The notes: generated by a model not told the origin, from the sequence alone. 12,203 bases of DNA from Candidatus Heimdallarchaeota archaeon (GCA_021399405.1 JAAFKL010000259.1:1-12203), one strand, 5' to 3'; numbered from the stretch's first letter, positions 1 to 6,557 are shown. A program made the numbers and translations.

Positions 1-181
1 CATCGATGGCATCATTTATCCTTCCACAGATAAAAATGCCCCCATCACCATGGTCAGGTTATTGGTTGCCAGAAAACCTCTGAATGAGAAAGAGATTGTT
101 AACAGGATCTATGTTCTGGTGATATTTGTAAGCATACTCGCAATAATAACTGCGTTTCTTATGAGGGTTGATGTATTATGA
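1..181 (+). CDS. C-terminal part of an unidentified membrane protein (5' end outside window)
   Basis: An open frame runs from base 2 to a TGA at 179-181, giving about 59 residues. A polar stretch containing MVRLLVARKPLNEKEIV is followed by one hydrophobic segment (about YVLVIFVSILAIITAFL), and the chain ends soon after in MRVDVL. The product is therefore membrane-bound with its last helix near the C-terminus. The stop overlaps the ATG of the next gene (ATGA), which suggests an operon with coupled translation. I do not recognise the family from this fragment. Confidence 0.6.
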   Translation, partial: IDGIIYPSTDKNAPITMVRLLVARKPLNEKEIVNRIYVLVIFVSILAIITAFLMRVDVL

Positions 182-435
182 AATTCAGAGGCAATTCCCC
201 ATTTTTCGCACTTCTAGGCACTGTATGGTTGTATTTACTAGGTCTTTGTTTGCTAATCGGATTTTTAGTTGTTCCAATTGAGGCCGAAAGTCAATTTTTG
301 AGATTTGTAATAGGATCATCCAAGGTTATTGTTTCCATGGTTTTGATACTCATATGGTTGATTTCATGGTACAAGGTACTCGGAACGCTATTCCATTACG
401 AGCTCTCTATGTCCGAAACCACTGAAGCAAAATAA
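178..435 (+). CDS. small two-helix membrane protein, unknown function
   Basis: This is an 85-residue protein. Its ATG overlaps the stop of the preceding gene (ATGA), so it is probably the second gene of an operon and translated by coupling. Two hydrophobic segments are visible, about residues 9-33 (rich in L, G, V) and 43-66 (containing VSMVLILIWLISW). A short polar C-terminal tail ends in SETTEAK. It is tail-to-tail with the regulator on the other strand, with only two bases between the stops. It may be a subunit or accessory factor of the upstream membrane protein. No catalytic motif is seen and no family is recognised. Confidence 0.7.
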   Translation: MKFRGNSPFFALLGTVWLYLLGLCLLIGFLVVPIEAESQFLRFVIGSSKVIVSMVLILIWLISWYKVLGTLFHYELSMSETTEAK

Positions 436-437
436 TT

Positions 438-1214
438 TTATTGCCAAAGGTACTCAAAACTTAGATTAAATACCTCAACTATCCCCTTGTTAGTGCTGTA
501 CTGTGGACGGTAAATCTTTCTATCCATGCTACTATCAGATACCCATATAACAAACAACACTGATTCCTTATCCACCATAGTGCCTCTCGTCAACATCTTG
601 ATCTCTGGGAGGACTTTCACCTCAGCCCCCATACCGATCAGAGATTTGGAGACCTCATCATTGTTACTCCCTTGAAGAAGGACCCTCACCCTGCACCCTC
701 TGTTCAGGGCATCCTTCAGATCCTCTTCCACCTGATCTAACCAGTAAAATACATGGGTGAATATATTGACTGATCGTTGGGCAGATCTGATGATGCTCTT
801 TGTCTTTTCCTCTGCCTCTTTGAGAGTACTATACTGTGTCATCAGGTCATCAGGAGAGACTTCGGTATGGGTCTTGTAGTAAAGTATCTGTGCTTGGTCC
901 ATGAAGGAGGTGGCCAGGCTGGAATAATCACTGATGATCTCATCATGCTTCTGTTTTTCAGATTCAATGAGTGCATTTACTGCATCCTGTGGTTTAACAG
1001 CGGTGTAGATTTTTGGTCTACCCTGGGGATCCTTGATGAATTTCTTTCTCTCCAACAATTTCAGAGCATCATAGACTCTTGAGAGGGTAATCTCATTATC
1101 CTTCAATTCATCTGCCTTTGATGGTCCATTCTTGTATAGCTTGATCATTATGGCAATCTCATATTTGGTGAAACCAAGTGACTGCATGATAGCTGTTATA
1201 TCAAGATTTTCCAT
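438..1214 (-). CDS. TrmB-family transcriptional regulator with PLD-like C-terminal domain
   Basis: The 258-residue product has an N-terminal winged helix-turn-helix (about residues 12-75). LGFTKYEIAIMIKLYKNG forms the first helices, ITLSRVYDALKLLERKKFI the recognition helix, and DPQGRPKIYTAVKP the wing. This order is typical of archaeal TrmB regulators. A charged helical linker (about 80-112) would give dimerisation. The C-terminal half (about 135-258) resembles the phospholipase-D-like regulatory fold of the family (segments RSVNIFTHVFYWLDQ, GCRVRVLLQG, GTMVDKESVLFVIWV) without an HKD catalytic motif, so it is probably a ligand or dimer domain. The ATG at 1212-1214 sits just before the conserved N-terminal helix. 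The effector and target genes cannot be inferred. The gene is convergent with the small membrane protein, and a palindrome lies in its upstream region. Confidence 0.9.
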   Translation of the reverse strand: MENLDITAIMQSLGFTKYEIAIMIKLYKNGPSKADELKDNEITLSRVYDALKLLERKKFIKDPQGRPKIYTAVKPQDAVNALIESEKQKHDEIISDYSSLATSFMDQAQILYYKTHTEVSPDDLMTQYSTLKEAEEKTKSIIRSAQRSVNIFTHVFYWLDQVEEDLKDALNRGCRVRVLLQGSNNDEVSKSLIGMGAEVKVLPEIKMLTRGTMVDKESVLFVIWVSDSSMDRKIYRPQYSTNKGIVEVFNLSFEYLWQ

Positions 1215-1237
1215 CTGTTATTCTCATCTACGAGTTC

Positions 1238-1260
1238 TTGATATTAGAGCTCTTGTTCAA
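1238..1260 (-). promoter_or_regulatory. possible operator upstream of the TrmB-like gene
   Basis: An 8-base perfect palindrome AGAGCTCT (1246-1253) is flanked by TTGA on one side (1238-1241) and TTCAA on the other (1256-1260), an imperfect two-fold site 24-46 bases before the regulator's start. TrmB-type regulators bind such palindromes and are often autoregulated, so this is a candidate operator. No convincing TATA box is separable here. The call is inferential. Confidence 0.25.
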
Positions 1261-1341
1261 ATACCTAGATTTTCTCACTAATTGGAAATTATTTTGTAGA
1301 TCGGATTACAATAAGTGATCCTTAAAAAAAAAGTAAAAAAG

Positions 1342-1470
1342 TGAGCCCGACGGGAATTTCGTTCTTATAGCCTTTGAAACGACTATATGAAATTCGAACC
1401 CGCGATCACTTGGAATTTTGCATCTACAGAGTCTCTGTTAGCAAATCCCAAACCAAGCATGTTGCCAAGC
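1342..1470 (-). pseudogene. tRNA-Pro(UGG) 3' fragment A with anticodon-loop and T-loop introns
   Basis: Read on the minus strand, this starts inside a D-loop (GCTTGGCAACATG). It continues through anticodon stem CTTGG/CCAAG with loop TTTGGG+T (anticodon TGG), T-stem GCGGG/CCCGT and acceptor 3' strand CGGGCTC, then A73. The 5' acceptor strand and 5' D-stem are absent. Two introns can be drawn. One at 37/38 (1415-1446, 32 nt) has central helix TTTG/CAAA and 3-nt bulges. One in the T-loop after position 59 (1356-1392, 37 nt) has central helix TTCG/CGAA, bulges AAT and ATT, and inner helix TTC-TATAG/CTATA-GAA. Removing both restores a normal T-loop TTCGAAT. Acceptor CGGGCTC cannot pair with the 5' strand of the intact tRNA here (GAGCGAT), so this piece came from a different tRNA-Pro gene. 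A T-rich tract follows its 3' end. Confidence 0.7.
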
Positions 1471-1489
1471 AAATAAAAAAATTAAAAAA

Positions 1490-1581
1490 TGAGCGATGAG
1501 GGATTCGAACCCTCGATCACTTGGATTCCTGTTTTCACACAAATAAATTGTAGAAAGAACCCAAAACAAGCATATTGCCAA
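1490..1581 (-). pseudogene. tRNA-Pro(UGG) 3' fragment B
   Basis: On the minus strand the piece runs from a D-loop remnant (TTGGCAATATG) through an anticodon arm with a 34-nt intron at 37/38 (1526-1559), T-arm GAGGG-TTCGAAT-CCCTC and acceptor 3' strand ATCGCTC. It has no T-loop intron. The anticodon stem is CTTGT/CCAAG, with one mismatch at the closing pair (31-39), a sign of decay. The 5' acceptor and 5' D-stem strand are missing. It is separated from fragments A and C only by A-rich tracts of about 20 and 14 bases, which on the minus strand are T-rich terminator-like sequence. Confidence 0.75.
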
Positions 1582-1594
1582 ATAAAAAAAATAA

Positions 1595-1721
1595 TGAGCG
1601 ATACGGGATTTTCGTTCTTATAGCCTTGGAAAAGGTTATATGAAATTCGAACCCGTGATCACTTGGATTCCTGTTTTCACACAAATAAATTGCACAAAGA
1701 ACCCAAACCAAGCATGATACC
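1595..1721 (-). pseudogene. tRNA-Pro(UGG) 3' fragment C with T-loop intron
   Basis: This has the same layout as the neighbouring fragments: D-loop remnant GGGTATCATG, anticodon stem CTTGG/CCAAG with loop reading TGG, a 37/38 intron, T-stem ACGGG/CCCGT and acceptor 3' strand ATCGCTC. The T-loop is interrupted after TTCGAA by a 37-nt intron (1609-1645). Its BHB has central helix TTCG/CGAA, two AAT bulges, and an inner helix of TTCATATAACC against GGCTATAAGAA with two mismatches. Splicing would restore TTCGAAT. The 5' acceptor strand is absent. The D-loop break lies 57 bases before the start of the first surface-protein gene. Confidence 0.75.
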
Positions 1722-1747
1722 CATTAGATCGAAAAGCTGTAGATTAC

Positions 1748-1757
1748 TTAAAATATT
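1748..1757 (+). promoter_or_regulatory. TATA-like box of the first surface-protein gene
   Basis: TTAAAATATT is centred about 26 bases before the ATG at 1779, the spacing of an archaeal TATA box for a leaderless or near-leaderless message. The corresponding region of the paralogous gene carries TTAAAATAG at the same spacing. The purine-rich GAGGAG follows the ATG and is part of the coding sequence, so it is not used as a ribosome site for this start. Confidence 0.5.
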
Positions 1758-1778
1758 AAAATCCTAATTTCTCATTTA

Positions 1779-3689
1779 ATGAGGAGATATAGATCAATCA
1801 ATCTACTTATTCTTTTACTTCTTCTGGGATCAGCATTAATTAATCAAGATACTATTTCAGAAAGTACAAGGTTGGCAGAAGTTAAAAGCAAAACATCTCT
1901 ATCACAAAGAAATATGAGTCTAATCAGTTCAGAATCAAGTACTAGTCAACAATACAGATTAAAGTTGGAATTTGGTGAAACCAGTAATTTTACAATGGAT
2001 ATCAGAGATGAAAATAACAATGATATCAGTTGGAATAAAGCAGAAGTATCAAAATTGACAAATGCCAACAGTAATTTATTTCTCTCAAAATGGGATACAA
2101 GTTTGACAAGTTTGGAATCAAGTACTAATCAACAGGTTAGATTACCATTAGAACCTAATGGTACATATGATTTTACTGTGGATTGGGGAGATGGTAATAA
2201 CAACACAATAACGGGTTGGAATCAGACAGAAGTTACTCATACATATGCATCAGAAGGTGTCTATACAATTGCAATCGATGGAATTCTCCTAGGTTGGCGA
2301 TTTAACAATGTTGGAGATAAATTGAAAATCATAGAGATCTCACAATGGGGAAATATCCGATTGGGTAATTCTGATAGCTACTTTTATGGGAGTGAAAATT
2401 TACAACTTACAGCAACAGATGCTTTGAATTTAACAGGTACCACTACTTTATATCTTACATTTTGGAGATGTTTTAATTTAGGGAACAGTGGTACTATGAA
2501 CAACTGGGATGTGTCTAATGTTACTAATATGGAAGGTATGTTCGGTGGTGCCTCCTCTTTCAATCAATCCATTGGTAACTGGGATGTGTCTAGCGTTACT
2601 GATATGGCATTTATGTTCTATAAAGCCTACTCTTTCAATCAACCAAATGGTAACTGGGATGTATCTAGTGTTACAAATATGGCTAGTATGTTCCAAGATG
2701 CCTTTTCTTTCAATCAATCGATTAATGATTGGAATGTGTCTAGTGTTACGAGCATGGCTAGTATGTTCCGCGTGTTCCTAGGAAACTCTTCTTTCAATCA
2801 ACCCATTGGTAACTGGGATGTATCTAGCGTTGCTGATTTGGCATATATGTTCATAGGTGCCTCGTATTTCAATCAACCTATTGGTGACTGGGATGTGTCT
2901 AGTGTTACAGATATGAAATATATGTTCAGCTATGCATTTTCTTTCAATCAGCCCATTGGTAACTGGGATGTGTCTAGTGTTAGTGATATGGCTAGTATGT
3001 TCAACTTTGCCCGTTCGTTCAATCAATCTATTGGTAATTGGGATGTATCTAGTATTACTGAAATGGATAGTATGTTCAAGTTTGCTCATTCTTTAAATCA
3101 ACCTATTGGTAGCTGGGATGTGTCTAGTGTTATTAATATGAGAGGTATGTTCAGCTTTGCACGTTCTTTCAATCAGCCTATTAGTGGTTGGTATGTATCT
3201 AGTGTGACTGATATGAGTGGAATGTTCGGTAGTGCGTCCTCTTTCAACCAGCCCATTGATAACTGGGATGTATCTAGTGTTACAGATATGAGTGGTATGT
3301 TCTATGAAGCCATATCTTTCAATCAACCTATTGGTAATTGGGATGTTTCTAGAGTGAATTATATGCTAGTAATGTTCAGAGGTGTGACATTATCGACAGA
3401 AAATTATGATAATTTATTAGCCGGTTGGGCATCATTATCACTTCAAACTGGGGTACCTTTTGATGGAGGGAATTCACAATATAGCAACACGATTGCAAGA
3501 CAGCATATCATTGATACCTTTGGCTGGTCGATTATAGATGGGGGAAATATTGTGGGGTCAGCTGAGACTTCTGAAATTAGTACTAGTATATCAGATACAT
3601 CGGAAAGTAACTTTCTTCAATTCTCTGCATTTCTAATTTCACTTGTTTCCTTGTTAAGTATTCAGAGATTAAGAAAAAGAAATTCTTAA
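1779..3689 (+). CDS. secreted, membrane-anchored BspA-like (DUF285) repeat surface protein
   Basis: The product has 636 residues. A signal peptide (about 1-28: RR, then a long Leu/Ile run) is followed by a Ser/Thr/Asn-rich stretch and a PKD-like beta domain with TVDWGDG, HTYASEGVYTIAIDG and IIEISQWGNI. An earlier degenerate half-copy (NFTMDIRDEN...ISWNKAE) precedes it. From about residue 242 there are eleven full 25-residue units of the type NWDVSSVTDMxxMFxxAxSFNQPIG plus a terminal unit, the DUF285/BspA-like signature. A capping segment (LLAGWASLSLQ...DGGNSQYS) and a Ser/Thr-rich spacer lead to a C-terminal hydrophobic helix (about 612-629) and a basic tail, RLRKRNS. It is presumably anchored in the membrane and displayed outside for adhesion or binding, though the ligand is unknown. 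The start is an ATG behind a TATA-like box. A paralogue follows directly downstream, and tRNA fragments lie on both sides. Confidence 0.9.
   Translation: MRRYRSINLLILLLLLGSALINQDTISESTRLAEVKSKTSLSQRNMSLISSESSTSQQYRLKLEFGETSNFTMDIRDENNNDISWNKAEVSKLTNANSNLFLSKWDTSLTSLESSTNQQVRLPLEPNGTYDFTVDWGDGNNNTITGWNQTEVTHTYASEGVYTIAIDGILLGWRFNNVGDKLKIIEISQWGNIRLGNSDSYFYGSENLQLTATDALNLTGTTTLYLTFWRCFNLGNSGTMNNWDVSNVTNMEGMFGGASSFNQSIGNWDVSSVTDMAFMFYKAYSFNQPNGNWDVSSVTNMASMFQDAFSFNQSINDWNVSSVTSMASMFRVFLGNSSFNQPIGNWDVSSVADLAYMFIGASYFNQPIGDWDVSSVTDMKYMFSYAFSFNQPIGNWDVSSVSDMASMFNFARSFNQSIGNWDVSSITEMDSMFKFAHSLNQPIGSWDVSSVINMRGMFSFARSFNQPISGWYVSSVTDMSGMFGSASSFNQPIDNWDVSSVTDMSGMFYEAISFNQPIGNWDVSRVNYMLVMFRGVTLSTENYDNLLAGWASLSLQTGVPFDGGNSQYSNTIARQHIIDTFGWSIIDGGNIVGSAETSEISTSISDTSESNFLQFSAFLISLVSLLSIQRLRKRNS
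2502..3401 (+). repeat. in-gene tandem array of 75-bp units (12 units)
   Basis: Units begin with AACTGGGATGTGTCTAG-like sequence about every 75 bases and code for the 25-residue DUF285 repeat. One unit (starting near 2727) is 9 bases longer. Third positions are often conserved between units, which suggests homogenisation by recombination or slippage. Confidence 0.85.
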
Positions 3690-3698
3690 GAAATAAGA

Positions 3699-3787
3699 TG
3701 AGCGATGAGGGATTCGAACCCTCGATCACTTGGATTCCTGTTTTCACACAAATTAATTGTAGAAAGAACCCAAACCAAGCATGATAC
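3699..3787 (-). pseudogene. tRNA-Pro(UGG) 3' fragment D
   Basis: This is nearly identical to fragment B: T-arm GAGGG-TTCGAAT-CCCTC, acceptor 3' strand ATCGCTC, and an anticodon arm with a 37/38 intron of the same sequence type. Its anticodon stem (CTTGG/CCAAG) is intact. The minus-strand 5' end stops in the D-loop at GAGTATCATG, and no 5' acceptor strand is present. It starts about ten bases after the stop of the first surface-protein gene and ends about 58 bases before the second, so it sits exactly between the two paralogues. Confidence 0.8.
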
Positions 3788-3813
3788 TCAATCATTCGAA
3801 TACCTGTAGATCA

Positions 3814-3823
3814 CTTAAAATAG
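3814..3823 (+). promoter_or_regulatory. TATA-like box of the second surface-protein gene
   Basis: CTTAAAATAG ends about 23 bases before the ATG at 3846. The flanking sequence (CTGTAGATCACTTAAAATA) matches the segment before the first paralogue (CTGTAGATTACTTAAAATA), so the promoter was duplicated with the gene. A T-rich stretch separates it from the start. Confidence 0.5.
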
Positions 3824-3845
3824 CTAATACTTTCTTTTTTGTTTA

Positions 3846-5987
3846 ATGAGGAGATATAGATCAATCATTCTAATAATTCTATTATTTCTTCTGGGATCTG
3901 TATTATTTCATCAAGATACTTTTGCAGAAGGTACAAATTTAATAATTTCAGATGTCAACAGTAATTCATTTCTCTCAGAAAGGGAAACGAGTATAATCAA
4001 TTCAGAATCAAGTGATAGTCAACAAGACAGATTACTGTTGGAATTGGGTGACACAAGTAATTTCTCAATGGATATGGGAGATGAAAATTACAATGATATC
4101 AGTTGGAATCAAGCAGAAGGATCAATATTGACAGATGTCAACAGTAATACATTTCTCTCACGGTGGAACACAAATTTGATCAGTCAGGGATCTAGTAGTG
4201 GCTACCAGATCAGTTTACCATTGGAACCAAGTGGGACCTATAATTTTACTGTGGATTGGGGAGATGGTACTAACAATACTATAACCAGTTGGGATCAAGC
4301 AGAAGTTAGACATTTATATGAACCAGCTGGTGTCTATGCTGTAGCAATTGAGGGTACTCTTATAGGTTGGCGATTTGATTATAGTGGAGATAGATTAAAA
4401 ATAATTGAGATCTCACAATGGGGGAATATCCGTTTAGGAAATTCAGGTGGTTACTTTTATGGGAGTGAAAATTTACAGCTTACTGCAATTGATGCTTTGA
4501 ATCTAACAGGTACCACCACATTATCACGAATGTTTGATCGTTGTACTAATTTAGGGAGTGTTGGTGATATGAACAGCTGGGATGTGTCTAACGTTACAGA
4601 TATGAGGATGATGTTCTACGCAGCAACCTCTTTCGATCAACCCATAGGTAACTGAAATGTGTCTAACGTTACAGATATGAGCTTGATGTTTATGTATGCT
4701 TCATATTTCAATCAACCTATTGCTAACTGGAATGTATCTAGTGTCACCAATATGGGTTCAATGTTCTATCGTGCCTCTTCCTTCAATAAGCCCATTGGTA
4801 GCTGGGATGTCTCCAGTGTTACAAGTTTGGGTGGAAATCAGTATCATTTTGGTGGAATGTTCAGTGATGCTTCTTCCTTCAACCAACCTATAGCTGACTG
4901 GAATGTATCTGGTGTCACCAATATGCAGGCTATGTTCAGTGGAGCCACCTCCTTCATTCAGGATATAAGTAACTGGGATGTATCTAGTGTTACTGATATG
5001 AGTTATATGTTCAGTAGTGCCACCTCCTTCAATCCGGATATAAGTAACTGGGATGTGTCTAGTGTTACAGATATGGGTGGTTTGTTCAGTAGTGCCTCCT
5101 CTTTCGATCAACCCATTGGTAACTGGAATGTGTCTAGTGTAACTGATATGAGATATATGTACAGTGGGGCCTCCTCTTTCAACCAACCCATTGGTGACTG
5201 GGATGTGTCGAGTGTAAGCAGTATGTTTAGCATGTTCAGTAGTGCCTCATCATTCAATCAAAACATTGCTAAGTGGAATACGTCTAGTGTTACTCGTATG
5301 AACAGGATGTTCAAGCATGCCAACTCCTTCAATCAGGATATAAGTAACTGGGATGTGTCCAGTGTTACCTCAATGGCTGGCATGTTTGAAGATATCTCCT
5401 CATTTAATCAACTTATTGGTAATTGGGATGTTTCTAGAGTTTACAATATGGATGGTATGTTCAAAGGTGCCACATCATTCAATAAGCCGATTGGTAATTG
5501 GGATGTGTCCAAAGTTAAGTGGATGACGAGTATGTTCGAAGGTGCCACCTCTTTCAATCAACCTATAGGTAATTGGAATGTGTCGATTGTTATTGATATG
5601 AATAATATGTTTAACGGTACCTCCTCTTTCAACCAACCCATTGGTAATTGGGATGTGTCTAGTGTAATTGAATTTGATTTCATGTTCACAGATGTGACTT
5701 TATCGACTTCTAATTATGACAATTTGTTGGCAGGTTGGTCAGCATTAACTTTACAAAATGATGTAAACTTTGATGGAGGAAATTCCCAATATACCAACGC
5801 TAATGCAAGACAGTATATCATTGATACATTTGTCTGGACCATAACAGATGGGGGAATCGAAATTGCGGACACAGAATTAAGCTCAATGAGTACAGAAATC
5901 GGATTTTTACCTTCTCCACCAATCTGGGTATATGCTCTAGGTATTATTTCACTTATTTCAGTTAAGAAATTAAAGAGATATGGTTAA
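3846..5987 (+). pseudogene. BspA-like (DUF285) surface-protein paralogue interrupted by one in-frame TGA
   Basis: One continuous frame of 713 codons is broken only by TGA at 4653-4655, where repeat alignment demands Trp (GN-stop-NVSNVTDM against GNWNVSSVTDM). A single G-to-A change from TGG explains it. The part before the stop (269 residues) has the signal peptide, the duplicated PKD-like domain (TVDWGDG, HLYEPAGVYAVAIEG) and the first repeat. The part after (from AAT at 4656, with a GTG at 4659) has 13 further repeats, a cap, and a C-terminal helix (WVYALGIISLIS) with basic tail KKLKRYG. One unit carries an 8-residue insertion (GNQYHFGG). The first 10 codons match the upstream paralogue almost exactly. 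Other genes here use TGA as stop, so recoding is not general. It is either a recent pseudogene, a sequencing error or a read-through case. Restart at the GTG would give a product without a signal peptide. Confidence 0.85.
4575..5715 (+). repeat. in-gene tandem array of about 75-bp units (15 units)
   Basis: The unit type is the same as in the upstream paralogue, with 14 full units plus a terminal one. One unit (around 4797-4880) is longer by 24 bases, encoding the 8-residue insertion. Two neighbouring units share FxxDISNWDVSSVTDM instead of FNQPIGNWDVS, which points to local duplication inside the array. Confidence 0.8.
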
Positions 5988-6020
5988 TATAATCTAATAT
6001 ATTATGAACTACATCATGTC

Positions 6021-6061
6021 ACAATAAATTGCACAAAGAACCCAAACCAAGCATGATACCA
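6021..6061 (-). repeat. short tRNA-Pro fragment E (intron part, anticodon 5' arm, D-loop remnant)
   Basis: On the minus strand it reads TTGGTATCATGCTTGG, then TTTGGGTTC and an intron-like stretch matching fragment C (GTGCAATTTATTGTG). The T-arm and acceptor are absent. It ends 21 bases before the 3' end of the intact tRNA gene. It is the most eroded of the copies and marks the downstream edge of the second surface-protein gene. Confidence 0.65.
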
Positions 6062-6081
6062 AACCAATAAAAATTAATAAA

Positions 6082-6189
6082 TGAGCGATGGGGGATTCGA
6101 ACCCCCGATCACTTGGATTCCTGTTTTCATGCTATTTATATACATGAAGAACCCAAACCAAGCATGCTACCAAGCTACACCAATCGCTC
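6082..6189 (-). tRNA. tRNA-Pro(UGG), complete, with 34-nt intron
   Basis: All arms are present: acceptor GAGCGAT/ATCGCTC with A73, D-arm GTGT-AGCTTGGTA-GCAT, anticodon stem CTTGG/CCAAG with loop TTTGGGT (anticodon TGG at 34-36), variable TGATC, and T-arm GGGGG-TTCGAAT-CCCCC. The mature length is 74 nt. The intron (6118-6151) lies at the canonical 37/38 position. A BHB can be drawn: central helix TTTG/CAGG with two G-U pairs, 3-nt bulges GGT and AAT, and inner helix TCTTCATG/CATGAAAA with one mismatch. It has no T-loop intron and encodes no CCA. A T-rich tract follows its 3' end. It is the only full copy in the window and the likely parent, or anchor site, of the fragments on its 3' side. Confidence 0.95.
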
Positions 6190-6557
6190 ATACTAAAATA
6201 ATCACAAAGGTCTTTAAATTTGGTGATTCAGCACTTCTAAAATCAAAGAAGAAACAACTTCTTCTGTCTCAATAATTCAAACTGAAATTTCAGAACGATC
6301 AAGTAAATCTCACTCTCTTAAATAATCGCAGAAACCACAATCGTTGAAATGTGTTTGACAAATATCGATCAATCTCTGTCACTTTACTTCTAACTGTTCT
6401 GGGTTTAGTTTGTCAATATTATCTGAATACAAAATATTGAATAAATTTCGAAAATTTGTATAGAGAATACTTTCAGTTAGCTACTAACAAAGTATCAATT
6501 TAAACCTGCATGTTCACTTTTAAGCTAGTGTTTCTGAGTTTATATATCGCGATTGAG
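6190..6557. other. non-coding stretch between tRNA-Pro and the TnpB-like gene
   Basis: I see no credible gene here. It holds the tRNA promoter and several inverted repeats: AAGAAG/CTTCTT with a 6-nt loop (6246-6263), the perfect palindrome CTGAAATTTCAG (6282-6293), and CAATATT/AATATTG with a 12-nt loop (6414-6439). One could belong to the left end of the TnpB element, but none matches the right-end hairpin, so the left boundary stays undefined. A hydrophobic 31-codon extension upstream of the TnpB start (from ATG 6510) does not resemble TnpB N-termini. Confidence 0.4.
6213..6218 (-). promoter_or_regulatory. TATA-like box of tRNA-Pro
   Basis: TTTAAA inside AAATTTAAAGACC (minus strand) lies about 26 bases before the tRNA 5' end at 6189, the expected spacing of an archaeal TATA box. 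It supports the intact copy as the expressed one. Confidence 0.55.

Noticed and set aside
777..1082. 101-codon plus-strand ORF
   Set aside because: It is entirely opposite the TrmB-like gene, which has clear domain structure.
2478..3326. Several minus-strand ORFs across the first repeat array
   Set aside because: They are reverse shadows of the 75-bp coding repeats (recurrent RHIPVTN, IER), with no start signals. The plus-strand frame has a signal peptide, known repeats and an anchor.
1342..3787. Fragments A-D as functional complete tRNAs or as 3' halves of split tRNAs
   Set aside because: No 5' acceptor and D-stem strand occurs next to them or elsewhere in the window except in the intact gene. 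Fragment A cannot pair with that 5' strand, and fragment B has an anticodon-stem mismatch. A split arrangement cannot be excluded genome-wide, but nothing here supports it.
3583..3795. 70-codon minus-strand ORF
   Set aside because: It runs through tRNA fragment D into the end of the surface-protein gene and has no protein features of its own.
4653..4655. TGA as a selenocysteine codon
   Set aside because: The position aligns with Trp in every other unit, and a structural Trp in an extracellular repeat is not a selenocysteine context.
4696..5186. Plus-frame and minus-strand ORFs inside the second repeat array
   Set aside because: They arise from the same repeat periodicity and have no independent coding signs.
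2502..5715. 75-bp periodic arrays as a CRISPR-like array
   Set aside because: The whole unit is protein-coding in one frame, there are no alternating unique spacers, and variation follows codon positions.
6081..6275. 64-codon plus-strand ORF
   Set aside because: It overlaps the intact tRNA-Pro gene and its promoter, and the sequence is a translation of the tRNA complement.
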